Positions 1 through 11,900 of a DNA stretch of 64,000 nucleotides are shown here, piece after piece (within the stretch, counting starts at the first letter, position 1; every line of letters begins with the position of its first letter). The position numbers were made by a program, and so were the translations under genes. Source of the stretch: Anadara kagoshimensis (taxonomy: Eukaryota; Mollusca; Bivalvia; Arcoida; Arcidae); the NCBI GenBank assembly GCA_021292105.1, contig CM037869.1:9892704-9956703 (forward strand). Reading direction: 5' to 3'. Under the pieces are notes generated by a model. The model did no database searches. It saw only the letters and a list, made by a program, of their open reading frames with translations, and was not told the DNA's origin.

Positions 1-1200
1 ACATCTACACCAGCAACAACATCAATAACATCTACACCAGCAACGATAAACGTACAGAGAAAACACGGACGGTGTCCACCAAAAAATGAAAATCGTCGGA
101 GTAACTTAAAGCATGTATTTAGAAATATCTAGAGCAAATCAATAACACACCAAAATATACCACACGGATTGTAAAATATAACAACATGATACACATATAT
201 TGGAACCATTGCTTTCAAAAAATCTGAATTTAATTTACCACTGATTATAAAAATTGCTTCAACTGGCGTCTAATTAACATATTTTTTATTTTTAATCTAA
301 AACCGATATATTGCACCGTAATATTTTCACTTAAGTTATCGGAAATAAACATTTATACCCCGGCTTTTCTATCTTTTATCTCTAGTTCACTTCCACATGT
401 TTTATATACTGATAATATATAGTCATATGCAGTACAGACCTGTCGAAGGTTTGACACGGAACTAACTAAAATAAAAGGCCTGCTATCTAGTGGCTGAGAT
501 ATTTACATGTATGGCTAGTGGCCGAGAACCGAGTAGGTACCAGCTGTCGAAAAGCAGTCGATATTTAGATATAGTGCGTCAAGTTTGACCTGGCCGTTTG
601 ACCATTAATTTCAATATTAAAAAAGACATATCCATTGTGTAATTTAGGGGTTTTATAAACTTGATATATAAAGATAAATGGTAGTAAATCCGGGTACAGG
701 GTGATAATGGCGATGGGACATGTTGTCTTACATAAATCATGTAGTCTTTTAGCCCAATCTAATACCGGTATTCAAATTAGAGGTCAAACTTGACGAATTA
801 TACCGAGAAGCCGAAATAAGTTGTCGTTTGTCAGTAACTCCTTAAGTAAGTGTTAAATTTTCGACTGATCTGTACTGTATGTACAATGTACTTTGATAAT
901 GTAATAACTACAATATAAAACAAGTACTTCAATTAGGTAATACTAGAATACTTGGTAAATGTTATTTCCTTCTAACATTAGTATTTACGGAAAAAGGCAA
1001 CTATTTCAAAGGATACGTGTCTACTAGCAAGGACGCTTTTACGTTGTCGCGCATTAGAACACTGTTTTGGTGCAAGCGGATGTCACTGGTCTATATTAAT
1101 GACGAAAAATTTCCCTTACAAGTAAATTGTTGACTCGGGAATAGTGTAAGCCTAGGCAAATCACGGAATTAAAAACGTTTTGTGACCATCATCGCAATGT
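1..1200. other. AT-rich non-coding flank
   Basis: No supported gene. The first 50 bases hold a short repeated motif of the type ACATCTACACCAGCAACA. The rest is AT-rich sequence with no long open frame on either strand. Confidence 0.5.
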
Positions 1201-1214
1201 TGATTAGTTAATAA

Positions 1215-1470
1215 TTATGATGTCTCTGTATCCAAAATTACTCTGGGTATATTTGGTGTACCATTGTTGCATACATTTGCATTCCTTTTATTCTCCATGT
1301 TAATTTCAGATGTGACGAATGTAGCCAGCTAGACAAGAAATGCTTACCCTTCTGCAACTCCCAGTATCATTGACACGTGGGTAGTACTACATATAGTGCT
1401 TTACTTAGTTTGAAAGTTACTTTGGTTTTAGGATTGTGATTAGGACATGGACCGGTATGTTTGTGTTTGT
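1215..1470 (+). repeat. Dispersed repeat R1, copy 1 (diverged)
   Basis: This copy shares the ordered landmarks of seven other copies in the window: GGATATATTTGAC-like, TTCCTTTCATTCTC-like, ACACGTGACG-like, GTAGCTAGCTAAACAGGA-like, TACCCTTCCGGAGCACCC-like, then GGTTTTTACTTTGTTTT and GGACATTG..GGTATGTTTGT. It is one of the more diverged copies. No coding frame or terminal repeats are visible, so the class of element is unknown. Confidence 0.55.
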
Positions 1471-1545
1471 ATCACCGTGGAATTTTACGATTTTCTCAGT
1501 CATGAATAATTTTATAATATTTTTAACTTATTTGTAAAGCATTAT

Positions 1546-1688
1546 ATAAATATTACATTTCTGACAGGGTGCCAGTACTTATTGTCACCTCGAGGAAGCA
1601 TTGTTTGCCGAGGCGATAGCCGAGGCTGACAATGCTTTTCGAGAGGTGACAATATGTACTGGCACCCTGTCAGAAATGTAATATTTAT
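1546..1688. repeat. Long near-perfect hairpin 1 (foldback element)
   Basis: Two arms of about 63 bases pair with only a few mismatches. Both begin ATAAATATTACATTTCTGAC when read inwards. The apex contains the self-similar GCCGAGGCGATAGCCGAGGC. It lies just downstream, in the minus-strand sense, of the possible recombinase relic at 1716-2123. Palindromes like this are usually foldback MITEs or the structured end of a transposon. No clear target duplication was found. Confidence 0.85.
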
Positions 1689-1715
1689 TTTATTACACCG
1701 AATGTTTGTTTTATT

Positions 1716-2123
1716 TTACCAATACATGATGTGCATCCTTTGTCTTTTGTAATGCCCACACCGATTTTCATCCAATTTATCGACCGGGAATGCCTCAAAT
1801 CCACAGTCATTTGAGCCAAGAAATTTAAGAAACATATCCACGGTCCGCTTAATGATCCGCTTAGTTGATGCAGAGTCTTTAGACTCTAACAAATTGCCAA
1901 GAAAGTCATTGTCAACCTCGACAAACATCATCCGACCGTTGTTGTTACAGACGAATGTAAACAATATCAATAACAATGAGACGCTTGCCGTAGATACAAC
2001 TGAAAACATGTTTTGTTCAAAGCGCTGATGTGATCCAGTGAAGGGAGGCGACTCGAACAAACGTACTGTCACATAGTCACGCGCGTTGCTATGTGACATT
2101 ATAAATTTTATGTGACAGTACAA
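1716..2123 (-). pseudogene. Possible Crypton-like (DUF3504-type) recombinase fragment
   Basis: A 135-codon open frame. Residues 60-125 or so contain a helical pattern, ending ...STKRIIKRTVDMFLKFL and FPVDKLDENRC.HY. It resembles the N-terminal SAM-like part of DUF3504/Crypton-type tyrosine recombinase proteins that are abundant in bivalve genomes. Those usually read F.xxLD..LC.FY..AR in this place. The catalytic R..H-R-Y domain is absent, so this is at most an N-terminal fragment or an exon. A hydrophobic run at residues 42-58 or so is unexpected for a recombinase and may be non-coding. The long hairpin lies 28 bases past the stop, which suggests a transposon end. The family call rests on remembered pattern similarity only. 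Confidence 0.35.
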
Positions 2124-2397
2124 ATTGTTACATAGCTCTTATCCAATGAAATTGCTAGATTTTTACATAAGGTGTAATAATATTGTATATTTTATCTATT
2201 TACCGCTGAAAAGTTATTTGTAGCACGTCATGTACTTATCTTTATCTATTTACCGTTTTATTACATAAGTTATAGTATTTGTTGTCAAATTATTTTATAA
2301 GTTTTACTTCTCAATATCGCCCATTACGGGAAATGAATGTCCGCACCTGTCTAATGCGGATCGACGTGCACGTGATTGACTCTATTGTCAAATATTC

Positions 2398-3583
2398 TTA
2401 AGGTAGTTCCATACCATGGTGACGTCGACGTTTTGTGCGTACGGTCAAAATGTTTGATTTGACGTCTTTTTCACCTATGACGTCACGAATATGTGGTCTC
2501 TTGGCGCCTACAGAATATTGGCGGGAATGCTGTTACGCGTATTGTTTAGAATTATTTTTTGCATTCACAACAGATTATAATTCACAATATCAATTTTAAG
2601 TACTTTTTAAAAGAAGTAAATTAATTGTATATTTTAACGGAAATTAGAAAGATATACGCTGTTGAGGACACAATTCTAAATCATGTGACTTTTTTCCGTG
2701 AATTTAAATACAGATAGCACGACGCAAACTGACGATTCTTCAATAAACATACTGTATAATAATTTTTTATCGGTGTCAAATCGACTATGCTCTTGTATTT
2801 GAGTTTCATTTCGGCGGCCTAGAATCAAGAACGCCTTATCAATATATATACGAATTCCCTTTCCACTTTAATTTATCTGTGTTTGGTAACGGTTGCTATG
2901 GATACAGATCATATGATTTGTTTTGCACAACAAAAATAGCTCAAAATCAGCGTTTTTGTTAATTATTTGTTAATAACAAACGAAAATATCGAGTTCATAA
3001 TAGTATACTAGGACATTAATGATATCTTCTTATGTAAGGAATATGGCTTTTTTCTTGTTTCAGGATTTTGATGCAGTTTTATGAAAAAAGTAGCTTGACG
3101 ACCCCCTATTTTTTGTTTCCGAAAATCAAACTTATATATTTATGTGCAATATATGTGAAAATCAGGGGTCGTATTCGACTTAGTTTTTAATTATCTACAA
3201 ATTAACGAAAGGGTGATACTTTTGGTTTTCCGGGATTTTAATGTTCATATTTGATAGGTGGCGCTGTAGAAAATCTCCACGTGACCGGAAGTAAAATTCC
3301 ATTGTTCTAAATAATTTTCATGACATAATGGTTAATTTAAATGCAAGACATTTTGGTTTCTAAGCATGACAAAAGATATTAAAGCTTATTTGTTGATACC
3401 AGTGGTCATACTTTGATCATTTATCCAGTGAAAATGGCCACAAGGTGGCGCTTCAGAACTTCTAAAGCAAGTGGAAAACCTACCCTGAAATTTTGGCATG
3501 TTGAATGGTTTATGCCCATGTACAACATATCAAAATTTCAATATATGTTTTCAAGCGATTTGTAAAGTATGGAACTACCTTAA
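2398..3583. mobile_element. MITE with TTAA ends and TTAAGGTAGTTCCATAC TIR
   Basis: TTAAGGTAGTTCCATAC at 2398 is matched by its exact reverse complement ending at 3583. If TTAA is the target duplication, the inverted repeat proper is GGTAGTTCCATAC. TTAA targets are used by piggyBac and Kolobok elements. No transposase frame lies in the 1.18 kb between, so it is non-autonomous. The interior has two loosely similar GTGGCGCT motifs near 3260 and 3445. Confidence 0.8.
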
Positions 3584-4680
3584 TGACTCGCTTGCCCCTA
3601 GCTACTAACTGATATTACGTATTTAAGACTTATATTTGTGAAAAACATATTGTTTGAAAAATAACTATATATTGTATAATGTTGACAACAGAAATCAGAC
3701 TCGCTTGGACTGTCCATCGAGACACATGTAAATTTGTACATATAAAGTTTAGAATTGTATATGGAGTTAAGACTTTTATTACATATAATTTGAATACACC
3801 AAAGTATTCTGTAACCACCCACAACAGAAATTTAGCGGTTATACTAGCCCCGTACTGGTTCAATTTGTTTTACACGGTTTTTATTTCTGTAATGACAATT
3901 TATCATTGCCTGGTTATCAAGACTGTAGAACAACACCTCATCGGCCGGTTGTTCAAGATTCTTAACAAAATGGGTTTCTTGTATTTTGTGTACATGTATT
4001 AGTCTAATGCATTTGGTAGCTTTTATCAAATAGAAACGAATGCAGAAAAACAAAGGTGTGACAACGATAAATAATTTGATTTTGAATATTTATAAATATT
4101 CATTTGAATTGAGGTATGGGTAATGGAACCCTATTCGTTGGATTCTTATACACATTGTAGTCTTTTATGCTTATTTCCGGGCTTCAGGCCCCAGTTTACA
4201 ACAATTTCTTAACTAAGATTTTCCTTCATGTAAACTCTGGCAAATTTAAAAATTAAAATTTGAATGATTTTGTTTGTTTTCAAGATATTCGTGATTTTAA
4301 TGCGTCAGCTTCTCTTTTCAATTTGAAGTACTATAAGATACTGTCCAAACTGTCCGTAATGTTAAAAAATCAAGTTTTAACTTTGGTATTTCAAACAGAG
4401 CCAAGATTTTAAAGTGTGTAACTAGATCATGTAGATAACAGGGAAGACAATATAAACAAATGTCAGTGCAGTCGTGTCAAACCCTGTGATTTATATGTGA
4501 TTACACTACATCTCAGAGAGTTCTACTGATCATTAACCCATTTAGTACGGTAGTTAAAAAAATCACAGATATTATCATAAAAAGGTCAAGGCTATGTGCG
4601 GCTGTTTACATTTTTCTAGTATCTAAATTTGCTTTTTTAATCTTGTGAGATGAACTGGTGCGTGAAAAATGTTATTGGCA
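3584..4680. other. Non-coding; contains R2 repeat copy near 4185-4350
   Basis: Short open frames on both strands overlap each other at 3600-4050 and show no recognisable protein. From 4185 the string CCCAGTTTACAACAATTTCT and the following AACTAAGATTTTCC recur near 32595 (and, inverted, near 31460), marking a second dispersed repeat. Confidence 0.5.
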
Positions 4681-4697
4681 TTGAAAATGCAAGCTGG

Positions 4698-4703
<6 letters not shown>

Positions 4704-4738
<35 letters not shown>
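4704..4738. repeat. (CT)n microsatellite
   Basis: Uninterrupted CT dinucleotide run of about 17 units. Confidence 0.95.
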
Positions 4739-4740
<2 letters not shown>

Positions 4741-4921
4741 TAAACTAGAGTTTACTTACTAAATACAGTAAGGTAAGCATTGGCTTTTCGATAACTTCTG
4801 CCTTAAGGCCAGGTATGCAAGAAGGCGGAGAACAATGTTTTCTGCTGGAACAAAATATAATTGTCTTCATGCCATGTGTCGTTACGGAAGTGTTCTTCAC
4901 TGCAAATGCTTTAAGAAAATA

Positions 4922-5152
4922 TCAATCAAAGTTTATAGCCAAATAACCAATCCCCGCTATGTTGAAGGATGCCGATAAAATGAAACCGGTAAATAAACAA
5001 ACACAGATAAAACACTGCCTTGCTTGGTAACAGTTCCTCCGCTCTAGATCTGGTGATTTATCTTGTCTTCCTGGTATTGGTTGATCTTGTTGCAGAATCA
5101 CTTCTGGAGGAATCGGACGTGGTTGTTGCATATAAATATAACTTTCATTCAT
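4922..5152 (-). CDS. Doubtful 76-residue single-pass membrane protein ORF
   Basis: ATG-initiated frame with a proline- and glutamine-rich N-terminus (PRPIPPEVILQQDQPIPG) at residues 11-28, a charged stretch, then one predicted membrane helix around residues 47-70 with four cysteines (CYQARQCFICVC). The composition is less AT-driven than that of neighbouring spurious frames, which is the only reason to list it. It could be a small gene, an exon of a larger one or chance. No family is recognised and no splice partner was identified. Confidence 0.2.
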   Translation of the reverse strand: MNESYIYMQQPRPIPPEVILQQDQPIPGRQDKSPDLERRNCYQARQCFICVCLFTGFILSASFNIAGIGYLAINFD

Positions 5153-5934
5153 ATTGAATTATTTTTACCTTTTACATGGAAATTAAAACAGTGTACCTCT
5201 ACTCAAAAGACGGCTTTACCAATAGCGATACCAATTTCCAATGTTAATAAGAAGTCTCTGTTTGTAAAATATATGAATTCCGATTTAAACACAAAAATAT
5301 TTAGTCTGCATAATAAAACACTTTATATTCTTTTCTTGTTTCTCTTTTCATTAAATTTTTCACTGAATTTCTAAAACTAATTCATATCCATTTTACAAGT
5401 TTTGTTTATTTGCAATATATTTAAAAGCTCAATATTAGTTCAATTTGTTGATTTGCACTTGCCGAAAAAACATCCATTGGCTTATGAAGCTAGCTTCATT
5501 CTTTAAATAACATTACTGTGACCTATGTTATTTCCTCGATCGTCTAATTAACTAAAACTAAGAAAGTTTTTTTAAATTTTTTTATCCCCATTTAGTTTGA
5601 ATATGAACGTTTCTATATATAAATGTATTCCTAGTATAACAGTTATACTTAGAGAAACACTTGGCCTACTAACTATATTTAGGTTGTCGTAGTGGATATT
5701 AAGACTAAAGAGGAATTTTCTTTATTAATGTTACTTATAGGTCGACAGAAGTTTTCGGAAATCACAGGGAATTCCAGAATCCGCTTTCCATGTGCCACTT
5801 GGCATTAAAAGGTTAGGTTATTTTAACATCTACATATATATTACACCCACTACATATAAAACACCATTGCACACACCAACTTAAACCTACAAACAATGTA
5901 TTTACAAACTACATGCACCACTTTACAAACTCTC
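5153..5934. other. AT-rich spacer before the satellite
   Basis: No supported gene. From about 5840 the sequence becomes CA-rich (CACCCACTACATATAAAACA) and grades into the 94-bp satellite. Confidence 0.5.
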
Positions 5935-8900
5935 TTCACACACCACAGACCACAGGCACACTTTCTCTGCACATACCCATATACCAACTAACCCGCAGGT
6001 ACACACTCTCTCCTCTCTCTTCACATACCCATATACAGACTCCACGGCACACTTCTCTGCAAACATACCCATATACAACCTACACCGCAGGTACACACTC
6101 TCTCCCTCTCTCTTCACATATCCCATATACAGACTCCACAGGTGCACACTTTTCTCTGCACATACCCATATACAACCTACACCCGCAGGTACACATCTCT
6201 TCCCCTCTCTCTTCACATACCCACATACAGACCTCCCAGGCACACTTTCTCTGCACATACCCATATACAACCTACACCCGCAGGTACACACTCTCTCCCT
6301 CTCTCTTCACATACCCACATACAGACTCCACAGGCACACTTTCTCTGCACATACCCATATACAACCTGCACCCGCAGATACACACTCTCTCCCTCTCTCT
6401 TCACATATCCACATACAGACTCCACAGGTACACTTTCTCTGCACATACCCATATACAACCTGCACCCGCAGGTACACACTCTCTCCCTCTCTCTTCACAT
6501 ATCCACATACAAACCTACAGGTAACACTTTCTCTGCACATACCCATATACAACCTGCACCCGCAGGTACACACTCTCTCCCTCTCTCTTCACACACCCAC
6601 ATACAGACTCCACATGCACACTTTCTCTGCACATACCCATATACAACCTACACCCGCAGGTACACACTCTCTCCCTCTCTCTTCACATACCCCACATGCA
6701 GACTCCACAGTACACTTTCTCTGCGCATACCCATATACAACCTGCACCCGCAGATACACACTCTCTCCCTCTCTCTTCACACACCCACTACAGACTCCAC
6801 ATGCACACTTTCTCTGCACATACCCATATACAACCTACACCCGCAGGTACACACTCTCTCCCTCTCTCTTCACACACCCACATACAGACTCCACAGGTAC
6901 CACTTTCTCTGCACATACCCATGTAACAACCTGCACCCGCAGGTACACACTCTCTCCCTCTTTCTTTCACACACCCACATACAGACTCCACAGGTACACT
7001 TTCTCTTCACATACCCATATACAGCCTGCCCCGCAGGTACACACTCTCTCCCTCTCTTCACACACCCACATACAGACTCCACAGGCACACTTTCTCTGCC
7101 ACATACCCATATACAGCCTGCACCCGCAGGCACACACTCTCTCCCTCTCTCTTCACATATCCACATACAGACTCCACAGGTACACTTTCTCTGCACATAC
7201 CCATATACAGCCTGCCCCCACAGGTACACACTCTCTCCCTCTCTCTTCACATATCCACATACAGACTCCACAGGTACACTTTCTCTGCACATACCCATAT
7301 ACAGCCTGCCCCCACAGGTACACACTCTCTCCCTCTCTCTTCACACACCCACATACAGACTCCACAGGTACACTTTCTCTGCACATACCCATATACAGCC
7401 TGCACCCGCAGGTACACACTCTCTCCCTCTCTCTTCACACACCCACATACAGACTCCACAGACACACTTTCTCTGCACATACCCATATACAACCTACACC
7501 TGCAGGTACACACTCTCTCCCTCTTTCTTCACACACCCACATAGAGACTCCACGGGCACACTTTCTCTACACATACCCATATATATACAACCTACACCCG
7601 CAGGTACCCACTCTCTCCCTCTTTCTTCACACACCCACATACAGACTCCACAGGCACACTTTCTCTGCACATACCCATATACAGACTCTACAGGCAACAC
7701 TTTATCTGCACATACCCATATACAACCTACACCCGCAGGTACACACTCTCCCTCTCTCTTCACACCCACATACAGACTCCTACAGGCACACTTTATCTGC
7801 ACATACCCATATACAGCCTGCCCCCACAGGTACACACTCTCTCCCTCTCTCTTCAAACACCCACATACAGACTCCACAGGTACACTTTATGCACATACCA
7901 CTATACAACCTGCCCCGCAGGTACACACTCTCTCCCTCTCTCTTCACACACCCACATACAGACTCCACATGCACACTTTCTCTGCACATACCCATATACA
8001 ACCTACACCCGCAGGTACACACTCTCTCCCTCTCTCTTCACACATCCACATACAGACTCCACATGCACACTTTCTCTGCACATACCCATATACAGCCTAC
8101 CCCGCAGGTACACACTCTCTCCTCTTGTTCACACACCCACATACAGACTCCACGGGCACACTTTCTCTGCACATACCCATATACAACCTGAACCCGCAGG
8201 TACACACTCTCTCCCTCTCTCTTCACACACCCACATACAGACTCCACAGGCACACTTTCTCTGCACATACCCATATACAACCTGCACCCGCAGGTACACA
8301 CTCTCTCCCTCTCTCTTCACATACCCACATACAGACTCCACATGCACACTTTCTCTGCACATAACCATATACAACCTGCACCCGCAGGTACACACTCTCT
8401 CCCTCTCTCTTCACATACCCACATACAGACTCCACATGCACACTTTCTCTGCACATACCCATATACAGCCTGCACCCGCAGGCACACACTCTCTTCCTCT
8501 CTCTTCACACACCCACATACAGACTCCACAGGTACACTTTCTCTGCACATACCCATATACAGCCTGCCCCCGCAGGTTACACACTCTCTCCTCTCTCTTC
8601 ACACACCCACATACAGGGACTCCACAGGTACACTTTCTCTGCACATACCCATATACAGCCTGCCCTCACAGGTACACACTCTCTCCCTCTCTCTTCACAC
8701 ACCCACATACAGACTCCACAGGTACACTTTCTCTGCACATACCCATATACAGCCTGCCCCCGCAGGTACACACTCTCTCCCTCTCTCTTCACACACCAAC
8801 ATAGAGACTCCACAGGTACACTTTCTCTGCACATACCCATATACAGCCTGCCCCCGCAGGTACACACTCTCTCCCTCTCTCTTCACACACCAACATACAG

Positions 8901-11900
8901 ACTCCACGGGCACACTTTCTCTGCACATACCCATATACAGCCTGCCCCCGCAGGTACACACTCTCTCCCTCTCTCTTCACACACCCACATACAGACTCCA
9001 CAGGTACACTTTCTCTGCACATACCCATATACAGCCTGCCCCCGCAGGTACACACTCTCTCCCTCTCTCTTCACACACCCACATACAGACTCCACAGGCA
9101 CACTTTCTCTGCACATACCCATATACAGCCTGCACCGCAGGTACACACTCTCTCCCTCTCTCTTCACACACCCACATACAGACTCTACAGGCACACTTTC
9201 TCTCCACATACCCATATACAACCTACACCCGCAGGTACACACTCTCTCCCTCTCTCTTCACACACCACATACAGACTCCACAGGTACACTTTCTCTGCAC
9301 ATACCCATATAAGCTGCACCCGCGGTACACACTCTCTCCCTCTCTCTTCACACACCCACATACAGACTCCACAGGCACACTTTCTCTCCACATACCCATT
9401 ATACAACCTACACCCGCAGGTACACACTCTCTCCCTCTCTCTTCACACACCCAACATACAGACTCCACAGGCACACTTTCTCTCCACATACCATATACAA
9501 CCTACACCCGCAGGTACCTCTCTCCCTCTCTCTTCACAACCCACATACAGACTCCACATGTACACTTTATCTGCACATACCCATATACAGCCGGCCCCTG
9601 CAGGTACACACTCTCTCCTCTCTCTTCACATAGCCACAACAGACTCCACAGGTACACTTTATCTGCACATACCCATATACAGCTGCCCCGCAGGTACACA
9701 CTCTCTCCCTCTCTCTTCACACACCCACATACAGACTCCACAGGCACACTTTCTCTCCACATACCCATATACAACCTACACCCGCAGGTACACACTCTCT
9801 CCCTCTCTCTTCACACACTCACATACAGACTCCACAGGTACACTTTATCTGCACATACCCATATACAGCCGGCCCCTGCAGGTACACACTCTCTCCTCTC
9901 TCTTCACATACCCACATACAGACTCCACAGTACACTTTATCTGCACATACCCATATACAGCCTGCCCCGCAGTACACACTCTCTCCCTCTCTCTTCACAC
10001 ACCCACATACAGACTCCACAGGCACACTTTCTCTGCACATACCCATATACAACCTACACCCGCAGGTACACACCTCTCCCTCTCTCTTCACACACCAATA
10101 CAGACTCCACAGGTACACTTTATCTGCACATACCCATATACAGCCGCCCTGCAGGTACACACTCTCTCCCTCTCTCTTCACATACCCACATACAGAATCC
10201 ACAGGTACACTTTATCTGCACATACCCATATACAGCCTGCCCCCGCAGGTACACACTCTCTCCTCTCTCTTCACACACCCACATACAGACTCCACAGGTA
10301 CACTTTCTCTGCACATACCCATATACAGCCTGCCCCCGCAGGTACACACTCTCTCACTCTCTTCACACCACATACAGACTCCACAGGTACACTTTCTCTG
10401 CACATACCCATATAAGCCTGCCCCCGCAGGTACACACTCTTCCCTCTCTCTTCACACACCCACATACAGACTCCACAGGTACACTTTATCTGCACATACC
10501 CATATACAGCCTGCCCCCACAGGTACACACTCTCTCCCTCTCTCTTCACACACCCACATACAGACTCCACAGGTACACTTTCTCTGCACATACCCATATA
10601 CAGCGCTGCCCCACAGTACACACTCTCTCCCTCTCTCTTCACACACCCACATACAGAATCCACAGGTACACTTTCTCTGCACATACCCATATAGCCTGCC
10701 CCCGCAGGTACACACTCTCCCTCTCTCTTCACACACCCACATACAGACACCACAGGTACACTTTCTCTGCACATACCCATATACAGCCTGCCCCCGCAGG
10801 TACACACTCTCTCCTTCTCTCTTCACACACCCACATACAGACTCCACAGGTACACTTTCTCTGCACATACCCATATACAGCCTGCCACCCGCAGGTACAC
10901 ACTCTCTCCCTCTCTCTTCACACACCCACTACAGACTCCACAGGCACACTTTCTCTCCACATACCCATATACAACCTACCCCGCAGGTACACACTCTCTC
11001 CCTCTTTCTTCACACACCCACATACAGACTCCACAGGCACACTTTCTCTGCACATACCCATATACAGACTCTACAGGCACACTTTATCTGCACATACCCA
11101 TATACAACCTACACCCGCAGGTACACACTCTCTCCCTCTCTCTTCACACACCCACATACAGACTCCACAGGCACACTTTATCTGCACATACCCATATACA
11201 GCCTGCCCCCACAGGTACACACTCTCTCCCTCTCTCTTCACACACCCACATACAGACTCCACAGGTACACTTTCTATGCACATACCACTATACAACCTGC
11301 ACCCGCAGGTACACACTCTCTCCCCTCTCTCTCACACACCACATACAGACTCCACATGCACACTTTCTCTGCACATACCCATATACAACCTACACCCGCA
11401 GGTACACACTCTCTCCCTCTCTCTTCACACATCCACATACAGACTCCACATGCACACTTTCTCTGCACATACCCATATACAGCCTGCCCCCGCAGGTACA
11501 CACTCTCCCTCTTTGTTCACACACCCACATCAGACTCCACGGCACACTTTCTCTGCACAAACCCATATACAACCTGCACCCGCAGGTACACACTCTCTCC
11601 CTCTCTCTTCACACACCCACATACAGACTCCACAGCACACTTTCTCTGCACATACCCATATACAACCTGCACCCGCAGGTACACACTCTCTCCCTCTCTC
11701 TTCACATACCCACATACAGACTCCACATGCACACTTTCTCTGCACATAACCATATACAACCTGCCCCGCAGGTACACACTCTCTCCCCTCTCTTCACATA
11801 CCCACATACAGACTCCACATGCACACTTTCTCTGCACATACCCATATACAAGCCTGCACCCGCAGGCACCACTCTCTCCTCTCTTCACACCCCACATACA

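Noticed and set aside
3598-4053. Overlapping small ORFs on both strands
   Set aside because: Four frames overlap on opposite strands. Composition follows AT content and no motif is present.
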